In this document: in pieces, positions 9,722-17,084 of the stretch
Layout: each line of letters begins with the position of its first letter
Numbering within the stretch: position 1 is the first letter of the stretch
Assembly (NCBI RefSeq): GCF_900109195.1
Contig: NZ_FNZG01000001.1
Span: 1,178,001-1,242,000, forward strand
Source of the DNA: Pseudooceanicola nitratireducens
GTDB taxonomy: Bacteria; Pseudomonadota; Alphaproteobacteria; Rhodobacterales; Rhodobacteraceae
Reading direction: 5' to 3'
Length of the DNA: 64,000 nt
Position numbers and translations under genes: made by a program
Notes under the pieces: model-generated
The model's database searches: none
Seen by the model: only the letters and a program-made list of their open reading frames with translations
What the model was told of the DNA's origin: nothing

Positions 9722-9763
9722 CTCGGGGATAAACACCCATGCGGGCGCGGCTGGCGTTAAGAA

Positions 9764-10654
9764 TCAACCCTTGGGTGTGTAGGGCCGCCAGTCCTTCATA
9801 CGGGCCCGGAACCAGGTGCGTTGTCGTTTTGCAAACTGCCGGGTGGCAATCGTGGCCCGGTCGCGGGCCTCGTCTAGCGTCAGCTCTCCTCGCAGATGGG
9901 CGATCAGCTCGGGCGCGCCAATGGCCTTGGAGGAGGGTAGGGCGGGATCCCATCCCTCCAGGTTTTCGCGCGCTTCCTCCAGCGCGCCCTGCTCCAGCAT
10001 AAGGTCAAAGCGCGCCTCGATCCGCGGGGTCAGCCAGTCCTTCGGAGCATCGACGACGATGGTCTCGGCCTCGGATGCGGGAAGGGCGGGCGGCGGCGTG
10101 TCGTCCTGCCAGGCGGCAAGCGGCCGCCCGGTGCTGCGCCAGACCTCCCAGGCGCGCTGCACCCGCATCGGATTGGCCTGGTCGATCCGCGCCAGGGTCT
10201 GCGGATCCAGATCCTTCAGCAGCGCGTCCAGCCCGTCCTCGGTCCGGATCCGGTCCGCCTCAGTGCGGATCTCGGGCGGTGTCGCCGGAATCACGGCCAG
10301 TCCTTCGGTCAGGGCCGCAAAGTAAAGCCCCGTGCCGCCGATGATGATCGGGCGCGGCCCGTCCAGAAGCGTCAGGACTTCTCGCAGCCATTCCCCGACG
10401 GAATAGGCATGATCGCGCGCCACGTGGCCATACAGCAGATGCGGAACCTTAGCTTCGTCCTCGGCCGGGGGGCGGGCGGTCAGAACGCGCCAGTTGTCGT
10501 AGACCTGGATCGCGTCGGCATTGACCACGACCCCGCCGTGACGTTCGGCAATGGCCAGGGCCAGCGCGGATTTTCCCGACGCGGTCGGACCGGCAATCAG
10601 CACGGGCCGGTCTTTCGACAGGCCATCAGGGATATCCGCGTGTGTCCCGCTCAT
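9764..10654 (-). CDS. miaA: tRNA dimethylallyltransferase MiaA
   Basis: MiaA transfers the dimethylallyl group of DMAPP to N6 of A37 in tRNAs that read UNN codons, the first step of the ms2i6A modification. The 296-residue protein has the P-loop GPTASGKS (22-29), then [20 protein letters not shown], the family's characteristic following stretch, and [10 protein letters not shown]. The C-terminal [12 protein letters not shown] is typical. The ATG at 10654 is preferred over a GTG or ATG further up because it precedes the conserved start; the longer frame overlaps the region ahead of pyrH. It is divergent from pyrH, with about 115 bases between their starts. Confidence 0.95.
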   Translation of the reverse strand: MSGTHADIPDGLSKDRPVLIAGPTASGKSALALAIAERHGGVVVNADAIQVYDNWRVLTARPPAEDEAKVPHLLYGHVARDHAYSVGEWLREVLTLLDGPRPIIIGGTGLYFAALTEGLAVIPATPPEIRTEADRIRTEDGLDALLKDLDPQTLARIDQANPMRVQRAWEVWRSTGRPLAAWQDDTPPPALPASEAETIVVDAPKDWLTPRIEARFDLMLEQGALEEARENLEGWDPALPSSKAIGAPELIAHLRGELTLDEARDRATIATRQFAKRQRTWFRARMKDWRPYTPKG

Positions 10655-10769
10655 CTCGATCCGCCGATCATCGCCGAGCTTCGGCTTTTGTGACAAAGGT
10701 GCATTGAACTGCCCTGCATTTTCGACCATTTTGCGCGCAACTTATCCCCCCGCAAATACGGAGCGCAAC

Positions 10770-11498
10770 ATGGCCGCCGATCAGCCCCAAACCACCTACA
10801 AGCGTGTCTTGCTGAAAATCTCGGGCGAGGCGCTGATGGGCGACAAGGGCTTCGGGCTGAATCCCCCGACGGTGGAACGCATCGCGCGCGAGGTCAAATC
10901 GGTGCATGACCTGGGTGTCGAGATCTGCATGGTCATCGGCGGCGGCAACATCTTCCGCGGGCTCGCGGGCTCGGCCCAGGGAATGGAACGCACCACGGCC
11001 GATTACATGGGCATGCTCGCCACCGTGATGAACGCGCTTGCGATGCAATCCGCCCTCGAAGGGCTGGGCGTATTCACCCGGGTTATCTCGGCCATTCCGA
11101 TGGACCAGGTCTGCGAACCCTACATCCGCCGCCGCGCCGTGCGGCATCTGGAAAAGGGCCGCGTCTGCATCTTCGCCGCGGGCACCGGCAACCCCTATTT
11201 CACCACCGACACGGCCGCCACGCTGCGCGCCAACGAAATGGCCTGCGAGGCGATCTTCAAGGGCACCAAGGTGGACGGGGTCTACGACAAGGACCCGATG
11301 AAGCACGACGACGCCAAGCGCTATGACAAGGTGACCTATGACGAGGTGCTGGCCCAGCACCTGAACGTCATGGACGCCTCGGCCATCGCCCTGGCGCGCG
11401 ACAACAAAAAACCGATCATCGTCTTTTCGCTGGACGAACCCGGTGGCTTCCGCGGCATCCTTGCCGGCCAGGGCACCTATACGATCGTCCGCGACTGA
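10770..11498 (+). CDS. pyrH: UMP kinase PyrH
   Basis: This 242-residue enzyme phosphorylates UMP to UDP in pyrimidine nucleotide synthesis. It belongs to the amino-acid-kinase fold, not the eukaryotic UMP/CMP kinases. Landmarks are [12 protein letters not shown] near the start, [10 protein letters not shown], the [21 protein letters not shown] stretch (split here: about residues 122-142), and [10 protein letters not shown]. The ATG at 10770 follows CGGAGCG. It is followed by frr after a 393-base repeat-rich gap, the usual bacterial gene order, and begins the envelope/isoprenoid block. Confidence 0.96.
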   Translation: MAADQPQTTYKRVLLKISGEALMGDKGFGLNPPTVERIAREVKSVHDLGVEICMVIGGGNIFRGLAGSAQGMERTTADYMGMLATVMNALAMQSALEGLGVFTRVISAIPMDQVCEPYIRRRAVRHLEKGRVCIFAAGTGNPYFTTDTAATLRANEMACEAIFKGTKVDGVYDKDPMKHDDAKRYDKVTYDEVLAQHLNVMDASAIALARDNKKPIIVFSLDEPGGFRGILAGQGTYTIVRD

Positions 11499-11604
11499 TC
11501 CTCCGGGATGGTCGGATCGCCGCGCGTGGCCTCCGCCAGGCCGGAGCCCACGACGCCCCGCCCGCCATCCCGTAAACCGATCCAACCCAAGGGGCCGGTG
11601 CGCA

Positions 11605-11815
11605 ATAGGGGGCGCTGCCCCCTCAGCTCAAAGCCAGGGCTTTGAGCTTTCACCCCCGGGATATTTATCGCAAGAGGATGTCCTGAGGTCCGTCCCCAAA
11701 CATCCTCTTGCCGGAAATATCCCCGCCGGAGGCATCGCGACTGTCCTTCAGGACAGGCGCAATTGGATCGTGCGCGCCAAAGGCGCGCATTTGGATCAGC
11801 TGAGGGCTCGGGCCG
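11605..11815. repeat. Hairpin-rich intergenic repeat between pyrH and frr
   Basis: The 393-base pyrH-frr gap carries successive inverted repeats. CTCAAAGC / GCTTTGAG lie at 11628-11647. A long pair has GGATATTT..GCAAGAGGATG at 11659-11680 and its near-perfect reverse complement at 11701-11722 (20 of 22 positions). CTGTCC TTCA GGACAG lies near 11740-11755, and GCGCGCC AAA GGCGCGC near 11772-11788. The long pair contains the same core as 4192-4211 and 23561-23580. No credible gene lies in the gap. Confidence 0.8.
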
Positions 11816-11891
11816 GAGGATTGGTCCCTATACAAGCGCGGCGGGAAAGCTTAGAACGCCTGAGACCTGACAAAGACCGACGGGGAACCCA

Positions 11892-12455
11892 ATGTCTGAC
11901 GATTTCGAGCTGGATACAGACGACCTGAAACGCCGCATGGACGGGGCCATGAGCTCTCTGCGGACCGAATTCGCCTCTCTGCGCACGGGCCGCGCTTCGG
12001 CCTCCATGCTGGAGCCGGTGATGGTGGATGCCTATGGCAGCCCGACGCCGATCAACCAGGTGGGCACCGTCAACGTGCCCGAGCCGCGCATGGTCACCGT
12101 CAACGTCTGGGACAAGGGCCTTGTGAACAAGGTCGAAAAGGCGATCCGCGAATCCGGGCTTGGCATCAACCCGCAGCTCAATGGCACCATCATCATGCTG
12201 CCGATCCCCGAGCTGAACGAGGAACGCCGCCGCGAGCTGACCAAGGTTGCCGCTCAGTACGCCGAAAGCGCGCGGGTGTCCGTGCGCAACATCCGTCGCG
12301 ACGGCATGGACCAGATCAAGAAGGCCAAGGCCGATGGTCTGTCGGAAGATGACCAGAAATTCTGGGAAAGCGAAGTGCAGGACCTGACGGACACCTATGT
12401 CAAGAAGGTCGATGCCGCGCTTGAAACGAAGCAGGAAGAGATCATGCAGGTCTGA
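11892..12455 (+). CDS. frr: Ribosome recycling factor
   Basis: This 187-residue protein works with EF-G to split the post-termination ribosome. It is full length. Family marks are the [20 protein letters not shown] region (about 37-56), [14 protein letters not shown], and the C-terminal [12 protein letters not shown], where the conserved arginines lie in the long helical domain. It follows pyrH and leads 12 bases before uppS, consistent with a single transcript through the lipid genes. Confidence 0.96.
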   Translation: MSDDFELDTDDLKRRMDGAMSSLRTEFASLRTGRASASMLEPVMVDAYGSPTPINQVGTVNVPEPRMVTVNVWDKGLVNKVEKAIRESGLGINPQLNGTIIMLPIPELNEERRRELTKVAAQYAESARVSVRNIRRDGMDQIKKAKADGLSEDDQKFWESEVQDLTDTYVKKVDAALETKQEEIMQV

Positions 12456-12467
12456 CCTGCGATCATC

Positions 12468-13193
12468 ATGACCAAGCCCGAGGATATCCGGCGGGGGCCC
12501 CGCCATGTCGCCATCATCATGGACGGCAACGGAAGGTGGGCCACCTCCCGCGGTCGGCCACGTCTGTTCGGCCATCACGCCGGCGCGAAACGCGTCCGGG
12601 AGATCGTTGAGGCCTGCCCGGATCAAGGCGTCAAGTACCTGACGATCTTCGGATTTTCGACCGAGAACTGGAAACGCACCCAGATCGAGGTCGCCGGGCT
12701 GATGAGCCTCTTTCGCCGCTATATCCAGAAGGAAACCCGCGCGCTGAAGGCCAACAACGTCCGCGTGCGTTTCATCGGCGACCGGCCGGGGCTTGATCCC
12801 AAGCTGCAATGCCTGATGGACGACCTTGAGGAAGCCACCCGCGAATGTGACGGCACCAACCTGACCATCGCGTTGAACTATGGCGGGCGGGACGAGGTCG
12901 CGCGCGCCACCAAGCGGCTGGCGCGGGACGTGGCCGCAGGCAAGCTGAACCCCGAAGAGGTCAACGAGGAAACGCTTCCCAAGTACCTCGACACCCGCGT
13001 GCTGCCCGATCCCGACCTGGTGATCCGCACCAGCGGAGAGGCGCGGATCTCGAACTTCCTGCTGTGGCAGTCGGCCTATGCGGAATACGAGTTCATCGAC
13101 ACGCTCTGGCCGGATTTCTCGGAAGAGGTCTTTGCCAGGCTGATCGCCAATTACGCCGGGCGCGAGCGGCGTTACGGCGGGGTCAAGGCCTGA
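12468..13193 (+). CDS. uppS: Isoprenyl transferase (undecaprenyl-diphosphate synthase)
   Basis: The 241-residue cis-prenyltransferase condenses FPP with IPP units to make the undecaprenyl carrier lipid for peptidoglycan and O-antigen. The catalytic motif HVAIIMDGNGRWA is at residues 13-25, with Asp19 the predicted catalytic acid. Other conserved parts are TIFGFSTENWKR and the C-terminal DLVIRTSGEARISNFLLWQ with FIDTLWPDF. It sits between frr and cdsA, one base from cdsA's start region, and precedes dxr, which feeds isoprenoid precursors. Confidence 0.95.
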   Translation: MTKPEDIRRGPRHVAIIMDGNGRWATSRGRPRLFGHHAGAKRVREIVEACPDQGVKYLTIFGFSTENWKRTQIEVAGLMSLFRRYIQKETRALKANNVRVRFIGDRPGLDPKLQCLMDDLEEATRECDGTNLTIALNYGGRDEVARATKRLARDVAAGKLNPEEVNEETLPKYLDTRVLPDPDLVIRTSGEARISNFLLWQSAYAEYEFIDTLWPDFSEEVFARLIANYAGRERRYGGVKA

Positions 13194-13194
13194 C

Positions 13195-13980
13195 ATGGCG
13201 CGCTCCTGGGAGGATCTGACCGCCCGCGTGATCTCGGGCGTTGCCATGGTCGCCGTGGGGCTGACGGTCATCTGGCTGGGCGGCACCGCGCTGCGCCTGG
13301 GCTTTGCCCTGGTCGTGGGCGGCATGGTCTGGGAACTGGTCCGCCTTCTGACGCCCGAGGCGCGGAAATCCGCCCTGGCCATGGCGGGGACGGCGGGCGT
13401 GGCCCTGCTGGGGGCGCTGTATCTGCCGATGCTGATGGCATTGCCGCTGCTGCTGGCCCCGGCCATGGCGGGCATCGCTTGGGTGCCGCGCCACCGGGTG
13501 CTTTACCTGACATTCACCGCCATGATCCTTGTGGCCGCCTTCGGCATGGTCCAGCTGCGCGAGGTCTCGGGCATGGGCTGGCTGCTGTGGCTGGTGCTGG
13601 TGGTCGTGGCCACCGATATCGCGGGCTATTTCGCCGGGCGCGCCATTGGCGGGCCCAAGTTCTGGCCCCGCGTCAGCCCCAAGAAAACCTGGTCAGGCAC
13701 CGTTGCCGGCTGGATCGCCGCGGGCCTTGTCGGCGCGGTCTTTGCCGCGCAAAGCGAGGTTGGCTATTCCCTGATCGGCCTGTCCATCGCCGTGTCGATG
13801 GCGTCCCAAATGGGTGACATGGCGGAAAGCGCGATGAAACGGCGGGTCGGGGCCAAGGACAGTTCCACCCTGATCCCCGGTCATGGCGGTCTGCTGGACC
13901 GCTTCGACGGCATGCTGGGCGGGGCGGTCTTTCTGCTGCTGATCGGCCCCTGGGCCGGGCTGCCCGTGGGCACGTTCTGA
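13195..13980 (+). CDS. cdsA: Phosphatidate cytidylyltransferase
   Basis: CdsA makes CDP-diacylglycerol from phosphatidate and CTP, the branch point of phospholipid synthesis. The 261-residue inner-membrane protein has several hydrophobic helices and ends with the CDS signature (about residues 211-237), SAMKRRVGAKDS followed by PGHGGLLDRFD, with conserved Lys, Asp and His. It starts one base after the uppS stop and its TGA overlaps the ATG of dxr by one base, so translation is probably coupled. Confidence 0.94.
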   Translation: MARSWEDLTARVISGVAMVAVGLTVIWLGGTALRLGFALVVGGMVWELVRLLTPEARKSALAMAGTAGVALLGALYLPMLMALPLLLAPAMAGIAWVPRHRVLYLTFTAMILVAAFGMVQLREVSGMGWLLWLVLVVVATDIAGYFAGRAIGGPKFWPRVSPKKTWSGTVAGWIAAGLVGAVFAAQSEVGYSLIGLSIAVSMASQMGDMAESAMKRRVGAKDSSTLIPGHGGLLDRFDGMLGGAVFLLLIGPWAGLPVGTF

Positions 13981-15149
13981 TGCGCAGGATCTCGATTTTC
14001 GGCGCAACCGGGTCGATCGGGCAGAACACCATCGACCTGATCGACCGCAACCCCGGGGCCTATGACGTCGTGGCGCTGACCGGCGGCCAGAACATCGCCC
14101 GCCTGGCCGAGGATGCGATCCGCCTGAAGGCCGACCTGGCCGTCACCGCCGATGAAACCCGCCTGGACGATCTGCGCGCCGCGCTGAACGGATCGGGGGT
14201 TGAGGCCGCCGCCGGAACCGAGGCGCTGAGAGAGGCCGGCGCGCGTCCGGCCGACTGGGTCATGTCCGCCATCGTCGGGGCCGCCGGGCTGCCGCCCGGG
14301 ATCGCCGCGCTGGACCAGGGGGCGACCCTGGCGCTGGCCAACAAGGAAACGCTTGTCACCGCGGGGCCGCTGGTCATGCAGCGAGCCAAGGCTACCGGAT
14401 CGACCATTCTGCCTGTCGACAGCGAACATTCCGCAGTTTTTCAGGCGCTTGAGGGCGAGGGCCTGGAAAGCGTGGAACGTGTGATCCTGACCGCCAGTGG
14501 CGGTGCCTTCCGCGACTGGCCGATCGAGACGCTGCGATCTGCCACCCCCGCGCAGGCCGCCACCCATCCAAACTGGGACATGGGGCAGCGCATCACCATC
14601 GACAGCGCCTCGATGTTCAACAAGGCGCTCGAGGTGATCGAGGCCAAGGAATTCTTCCATCTGCGTCCCGACCAGATCGAGGTTCTGATCCATCCCGAAA
14701 GCATGATCCACGCCATCGTCGGCCACGTGGACGGCGGCATGATGGCGCATCTGGGGGCGCCCGATATGCGCCACGCCATCGGCTATGCCCTGCACTGGCC
14801 CGAACGCGCGCATCTGCCGGTGGAACGGCTGGACCTGGCCAAGCTGGGGCAGCTGACCTTCCGCGCCCCCGATCCCGACCGTTATCCCGCGCTGACCCTG
14901 GCCAAACGTGTGATGGAGCGGGGCGGCCTGGCCGGGGCGGCCTTCAACGCCGCCAAGGAACGCGCGCTGGATGCCTTCATCGCCGAACAGATCGGGTTTA
15001 CCGACATGGCGCAGGTGGTTGCACGGGTTCTTGATCGCCTTGATCCCGACCTGGGACCGATTGAAGCGGCCTTTGACCTTGATAACATCCTTGAAATGGA
15101 CCATCTCGCCCGGAGAGAGGCCGAAAAGGTCATGGCCCAGGCGCTGTAA
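13980..15149 (+). CDS. dxr: 1-deoxy-D-xylulose 5-phosphate reductoisomerase
   Basis: Dxr converts DXP to 2-C-methyl-D-erythritol 4-phosphate with NADPH, the committed step of the MEP isoprenoid pathway. The 389-residue protein starts with the dinucleotide fold GATGSIGQNT (8-17). It holds LANKETLVTAG and the metal/substrate region LPVDSEHSAVFQ, then the lid region TASGGAFRDWP. ispG of the same pathway lies at 52.3 kb. Its start overlaps the cdsA stop. Confidence 0.96.
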   Translation: MRRISIFGATGSIGQNTIDLIDRNPGAYDVVALTGGQNIARLAEDAIRLKADLAVTADETRLDDLRAALNGSGVEAAAGTEALREAGARPADWVMSAIVGAAGLPPGIAALDQGATLALANKETLVTAGPLVMQRAKATGSTILPVDSEHSAVFQALEGEGLESVERVILTASGGAFRDWPIETLRSATPAQAATHPNWDMGQRITIDSASMFNKALEVIEAKEFFHLRPDQIEVLIHPESMIHAIVGHVDGGMMAHLGAPDMRHAIGYALHWPERAHLPVERLDLAKLGQLTFRAPDPDRYPALTLAKRVMERGGLAGAAFNAAKERALDAFIAEQIGFTDMAQVVARVLDRLDPDLGPIEAAFDLDNILEMDHLARREAEKVMAQAL

Positions 15150-15196
15150 TCCGGCGCATTTGAAGCACGCAGTTTGTCACAGCAATAGGCAGGTTC

Positions 15197-16537
15197 ATGG
15201 AATTACTTCCTCAGTTCGGCAGCATTTTCATGACACTTCTGGCCTTTGTGGTGGCCTTGTCGATCATCGTCGCGATCCATGAATACGGCCATTACATCAT
15301 TGGCCGCCTGTCCGGCATCCGGGCCGAGGTCTTTTCGCTTGGCTTCGGGCCGGTGCTCGTGTCGCGGGTCGACAAACATGGCACCCGCTGGCAGCTGGCC
15401 GCGCTTCCCTTTGGCGGATACGTGAAATTCCTGGGCGACAGCGATGCTGCCTCGGGCAAGGACGGGGCGGCGATGTCGCATCTTTCCGACGCCGACCGTC
15501 GCATGACCATGCATGGCGCGCCGCTTTGGGCGCGCAGCGCCACCGTCGCGGCCGGGCCGGTCTTCAACTTCATCCTGTCAATCCTGATCTTCGGGGCGCT
15601 GTTCTTTGCCCGTGGCGACGTGGCCTATCCGCTGACCGTGGACCAGATGCGCCCGCTGCCGCCCAGCTATGCGCAGCTGGAGCAGGGCGACCAGGTGCTG
15701 CGCATCGGTGGCGTGCCGCTGCCCGAGGACGAGACCGCAAGCTTCGACGGCTTTGACGAGGCCCTGCCGCGCGAAAAGGCGCTGGACTATGACATCATCC
15801 GGGGCGGTTCCGAAATGACCGTTCCGGGACCTTACCCCTATCCGCCGCTGATCACCCAGCTGGCCCCGAATTCCGCCGCCTATGACATCGGCCTGAAGGT
15901 CGGGGACGTGATCGAGACCATCGACGGGACCGAGATCTTTGCCTTCGAACAGCTGAAGGACCGGGTCGAGGCCTCGAACGGGGCCCCCCTTGCGCTGACC
16001 GTCTGGCGCGACGGCGTTGCGGATCCGCTGGACTTTGTCCTGGCCCCGCGCCGCGTCGACGAACCCCAAGCCGAAGGCGGGTTCCGCACCGAATGGCGCA
16101 TCGGCATCGCCGGCGGCATGGCGTTCGAGCCGGGCACCGAAAGCGTCGGTCCCCTGGCGGCCCTGTCCAACGGTGTCAGCACGACCTGGCGGATCGCGGA
16201 AAGCTCGATCTCGGGGCTGTATCACATGATCACCGGGGCGATCAGCACCTGCAACATGACCGGCCCGATCGGCATCGCCCAGACATCCGGTGCGATGGCC
16301 AGCCAGGGCGCAGTCAGCTTCATCTGGTTCGTCGCGGCGCTGTCGACCGCCGTGGGCTTGCTGAACCTGTTTCCGATCCCCGTGCTGGACGGTGGCCACC
16401 TGGTGTTCTTCGGATACGAGGCCATCGCGGGCAAGCCGCCGTCGGACAATGCGCTGCGCATCCTGATGGGGGCCGGGCTGACGCTGATCCTGTCGGTGAT
16501 GATCTTCGCTTTGACAAACGATGTGTTCTGTCCCTGA
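15197..16537 (+). CDS. rseP: Site-2 intramembrane zinc protease RseP
   Basis: RseP cleaves transmembrane anti-sigma factors and leftover signal peptides inside the inner membrane. The 446-residue protein has the zinc motif HEYGH at 28-32 in the first membrane segment, a PDZ domain around YDIGLKVGDVIETIDGTEIF, and the third zinc ligand in PVLDGGHLVFF near residue 395 of the C-terminal membrane part. Position between dxr and bamA is the standard proteobacterial order. The start at 15197 is 47 bases after dxr. Confidence 0.95.
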   Translation: MELLPQFGSIFMTLLAFVVALSIIVAIHEYGHYIIGRLSGIRAEVFSLGFGPVLVSRVDKHGTRWQLAALPFGGYVKFLGDSDAASGKDGAAMSHLSDADRRMTMHGAPLWARSATVAAGPVFNFILSILIFGALFFARGDVAYPLTVDQMRPLPPSYAQLEQGDQVLRIGGVPLPEDETASFDGFDEALPREKALDYDIIRGGSEMTVPGPYPYPPLITQLAPNSAAYDIGLKVGDVIETIDGTEIFAFEQLKDRVEASNGAPLALTVWRDGVADPLDFVLAPRRVDEPQAEGGFRTEWRIGIAGGMAFEPGTESVGPLAALSNGVSTTWRIAESSISGLYHMITGAISTCNMTGPIGIAQTSGAMASQGAVSFIWFVAALSTAVGLLNLFPIPVLDGGHLVFFGYEAIAGKPPSDNALRILMGAGLTLILSVMIFALTNDVFCP

Positions 16538-16706
16538 TCGAACCCGGGTCGGGGCAGGGTGCCACAGCCTTTGCGGCCCGTCGCATCGGCCCTGAAATCG
16601 CTGCCCTGAAATCGTCACATTTGCCGTCCCAATTCCGCCCCAATCCTTGACGAGAGTAAGCGCAAAGGCGGCCCCTGGGCTGCGTGCACTTCAAGGCGGT
16701 GGCAGG

Positions 16707-16838
16707 ATGCAACTGATTCAGAACTCTTATTCCGGCGTTTCCCTTCTGGTGGACCTGAACCGTGATCGTCTGTTCACGGTCGGCATGATCGCAATGGCCC
16801 TGGCCGGCGGTTACTGGATGGCGTCGCTGGTCGCCTGA
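16707..16838 (+). CDS. 43-residue small membrane protein between rseP and bamA
   Basis: The peptide has a hydrophilic N-half (MQLIQNSYSGVSLLVDLNRD) and one predicted membrane helix from about residue 24 (FTVGMIAMALAGGYWMASLV). The ATG at 16707 follows AAGGCGGTGGCAGG, a fair ribosome site. A longer reading from 16647 lacks a better start. I do not recognise a named family. Its place after rseP and before the terminator at 16967 suggests it ends the rseP transcript. It could equally have its own promoter in the 169-base gap. Confidence 0.6.
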   Translation: MQLIQNSYSGVSLLVDLNRDRLFTVGMIAMALAGGYWMASLVA

Positions 16839-16966
16839 TCGACCGCCTTTCGGGCCCGGCCCTTCGCGCCGCAGCCCCTGATTTCACAAGTTCCCCCCGG
16901 CCGTGGCAGCGGCCGACCTCAGCAAGACCGGATTGGGCAGCACATCAACCCGGTCTTCAACTGAAC

Positions 16967-17003
16967 GGTGCGCATTCCACACGGTCTGCGCACCTTTTTC
17001 TTT
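16967..17003 (+). terminator. Terminator hairpin between the small membrane gene and bamA
   Basis: GGTGCGCA (16967-16974) and TGCGCACC (16987-16994) are perfect complements and are followed by TTTTTCTTTT. A second inverted pair just upstream, AAGACCGG (16924-16931) and CCGGTCTT (16950-16957), lacks a T-run. Together they should end the upstream transcript about 80 bases before the bamA start. Confidence 0.8.
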
Positions 17004-17019
17004 TCTGGCCCGGATGATT

Positions 17020-17048
17020 TTGACAAGCCCCGGCTCACGCGGTACTCA
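17020..17048 (+). promoter_or_regulatory. Candidate bamA promoter
   Basis: TTGACA at 17020-17025, a 17-base spacer, and a weak -10 TACTCA at 17043-17048, directly after the terminator and 37 bases before the bamA ATG. The -35 is perfect; the -10 is only a partial match. Confidence 0.5.
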
Positions 17049-17084
17049 CTTTCTCAACTGGGGGCATTCCATCCGGGTGGGACA

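Noticed and set aside
11796-13475. Open frame of 559 codons on the minus strand
   Set aside because: It is antisense to frr, uppS and cdsA, which are certain genes.
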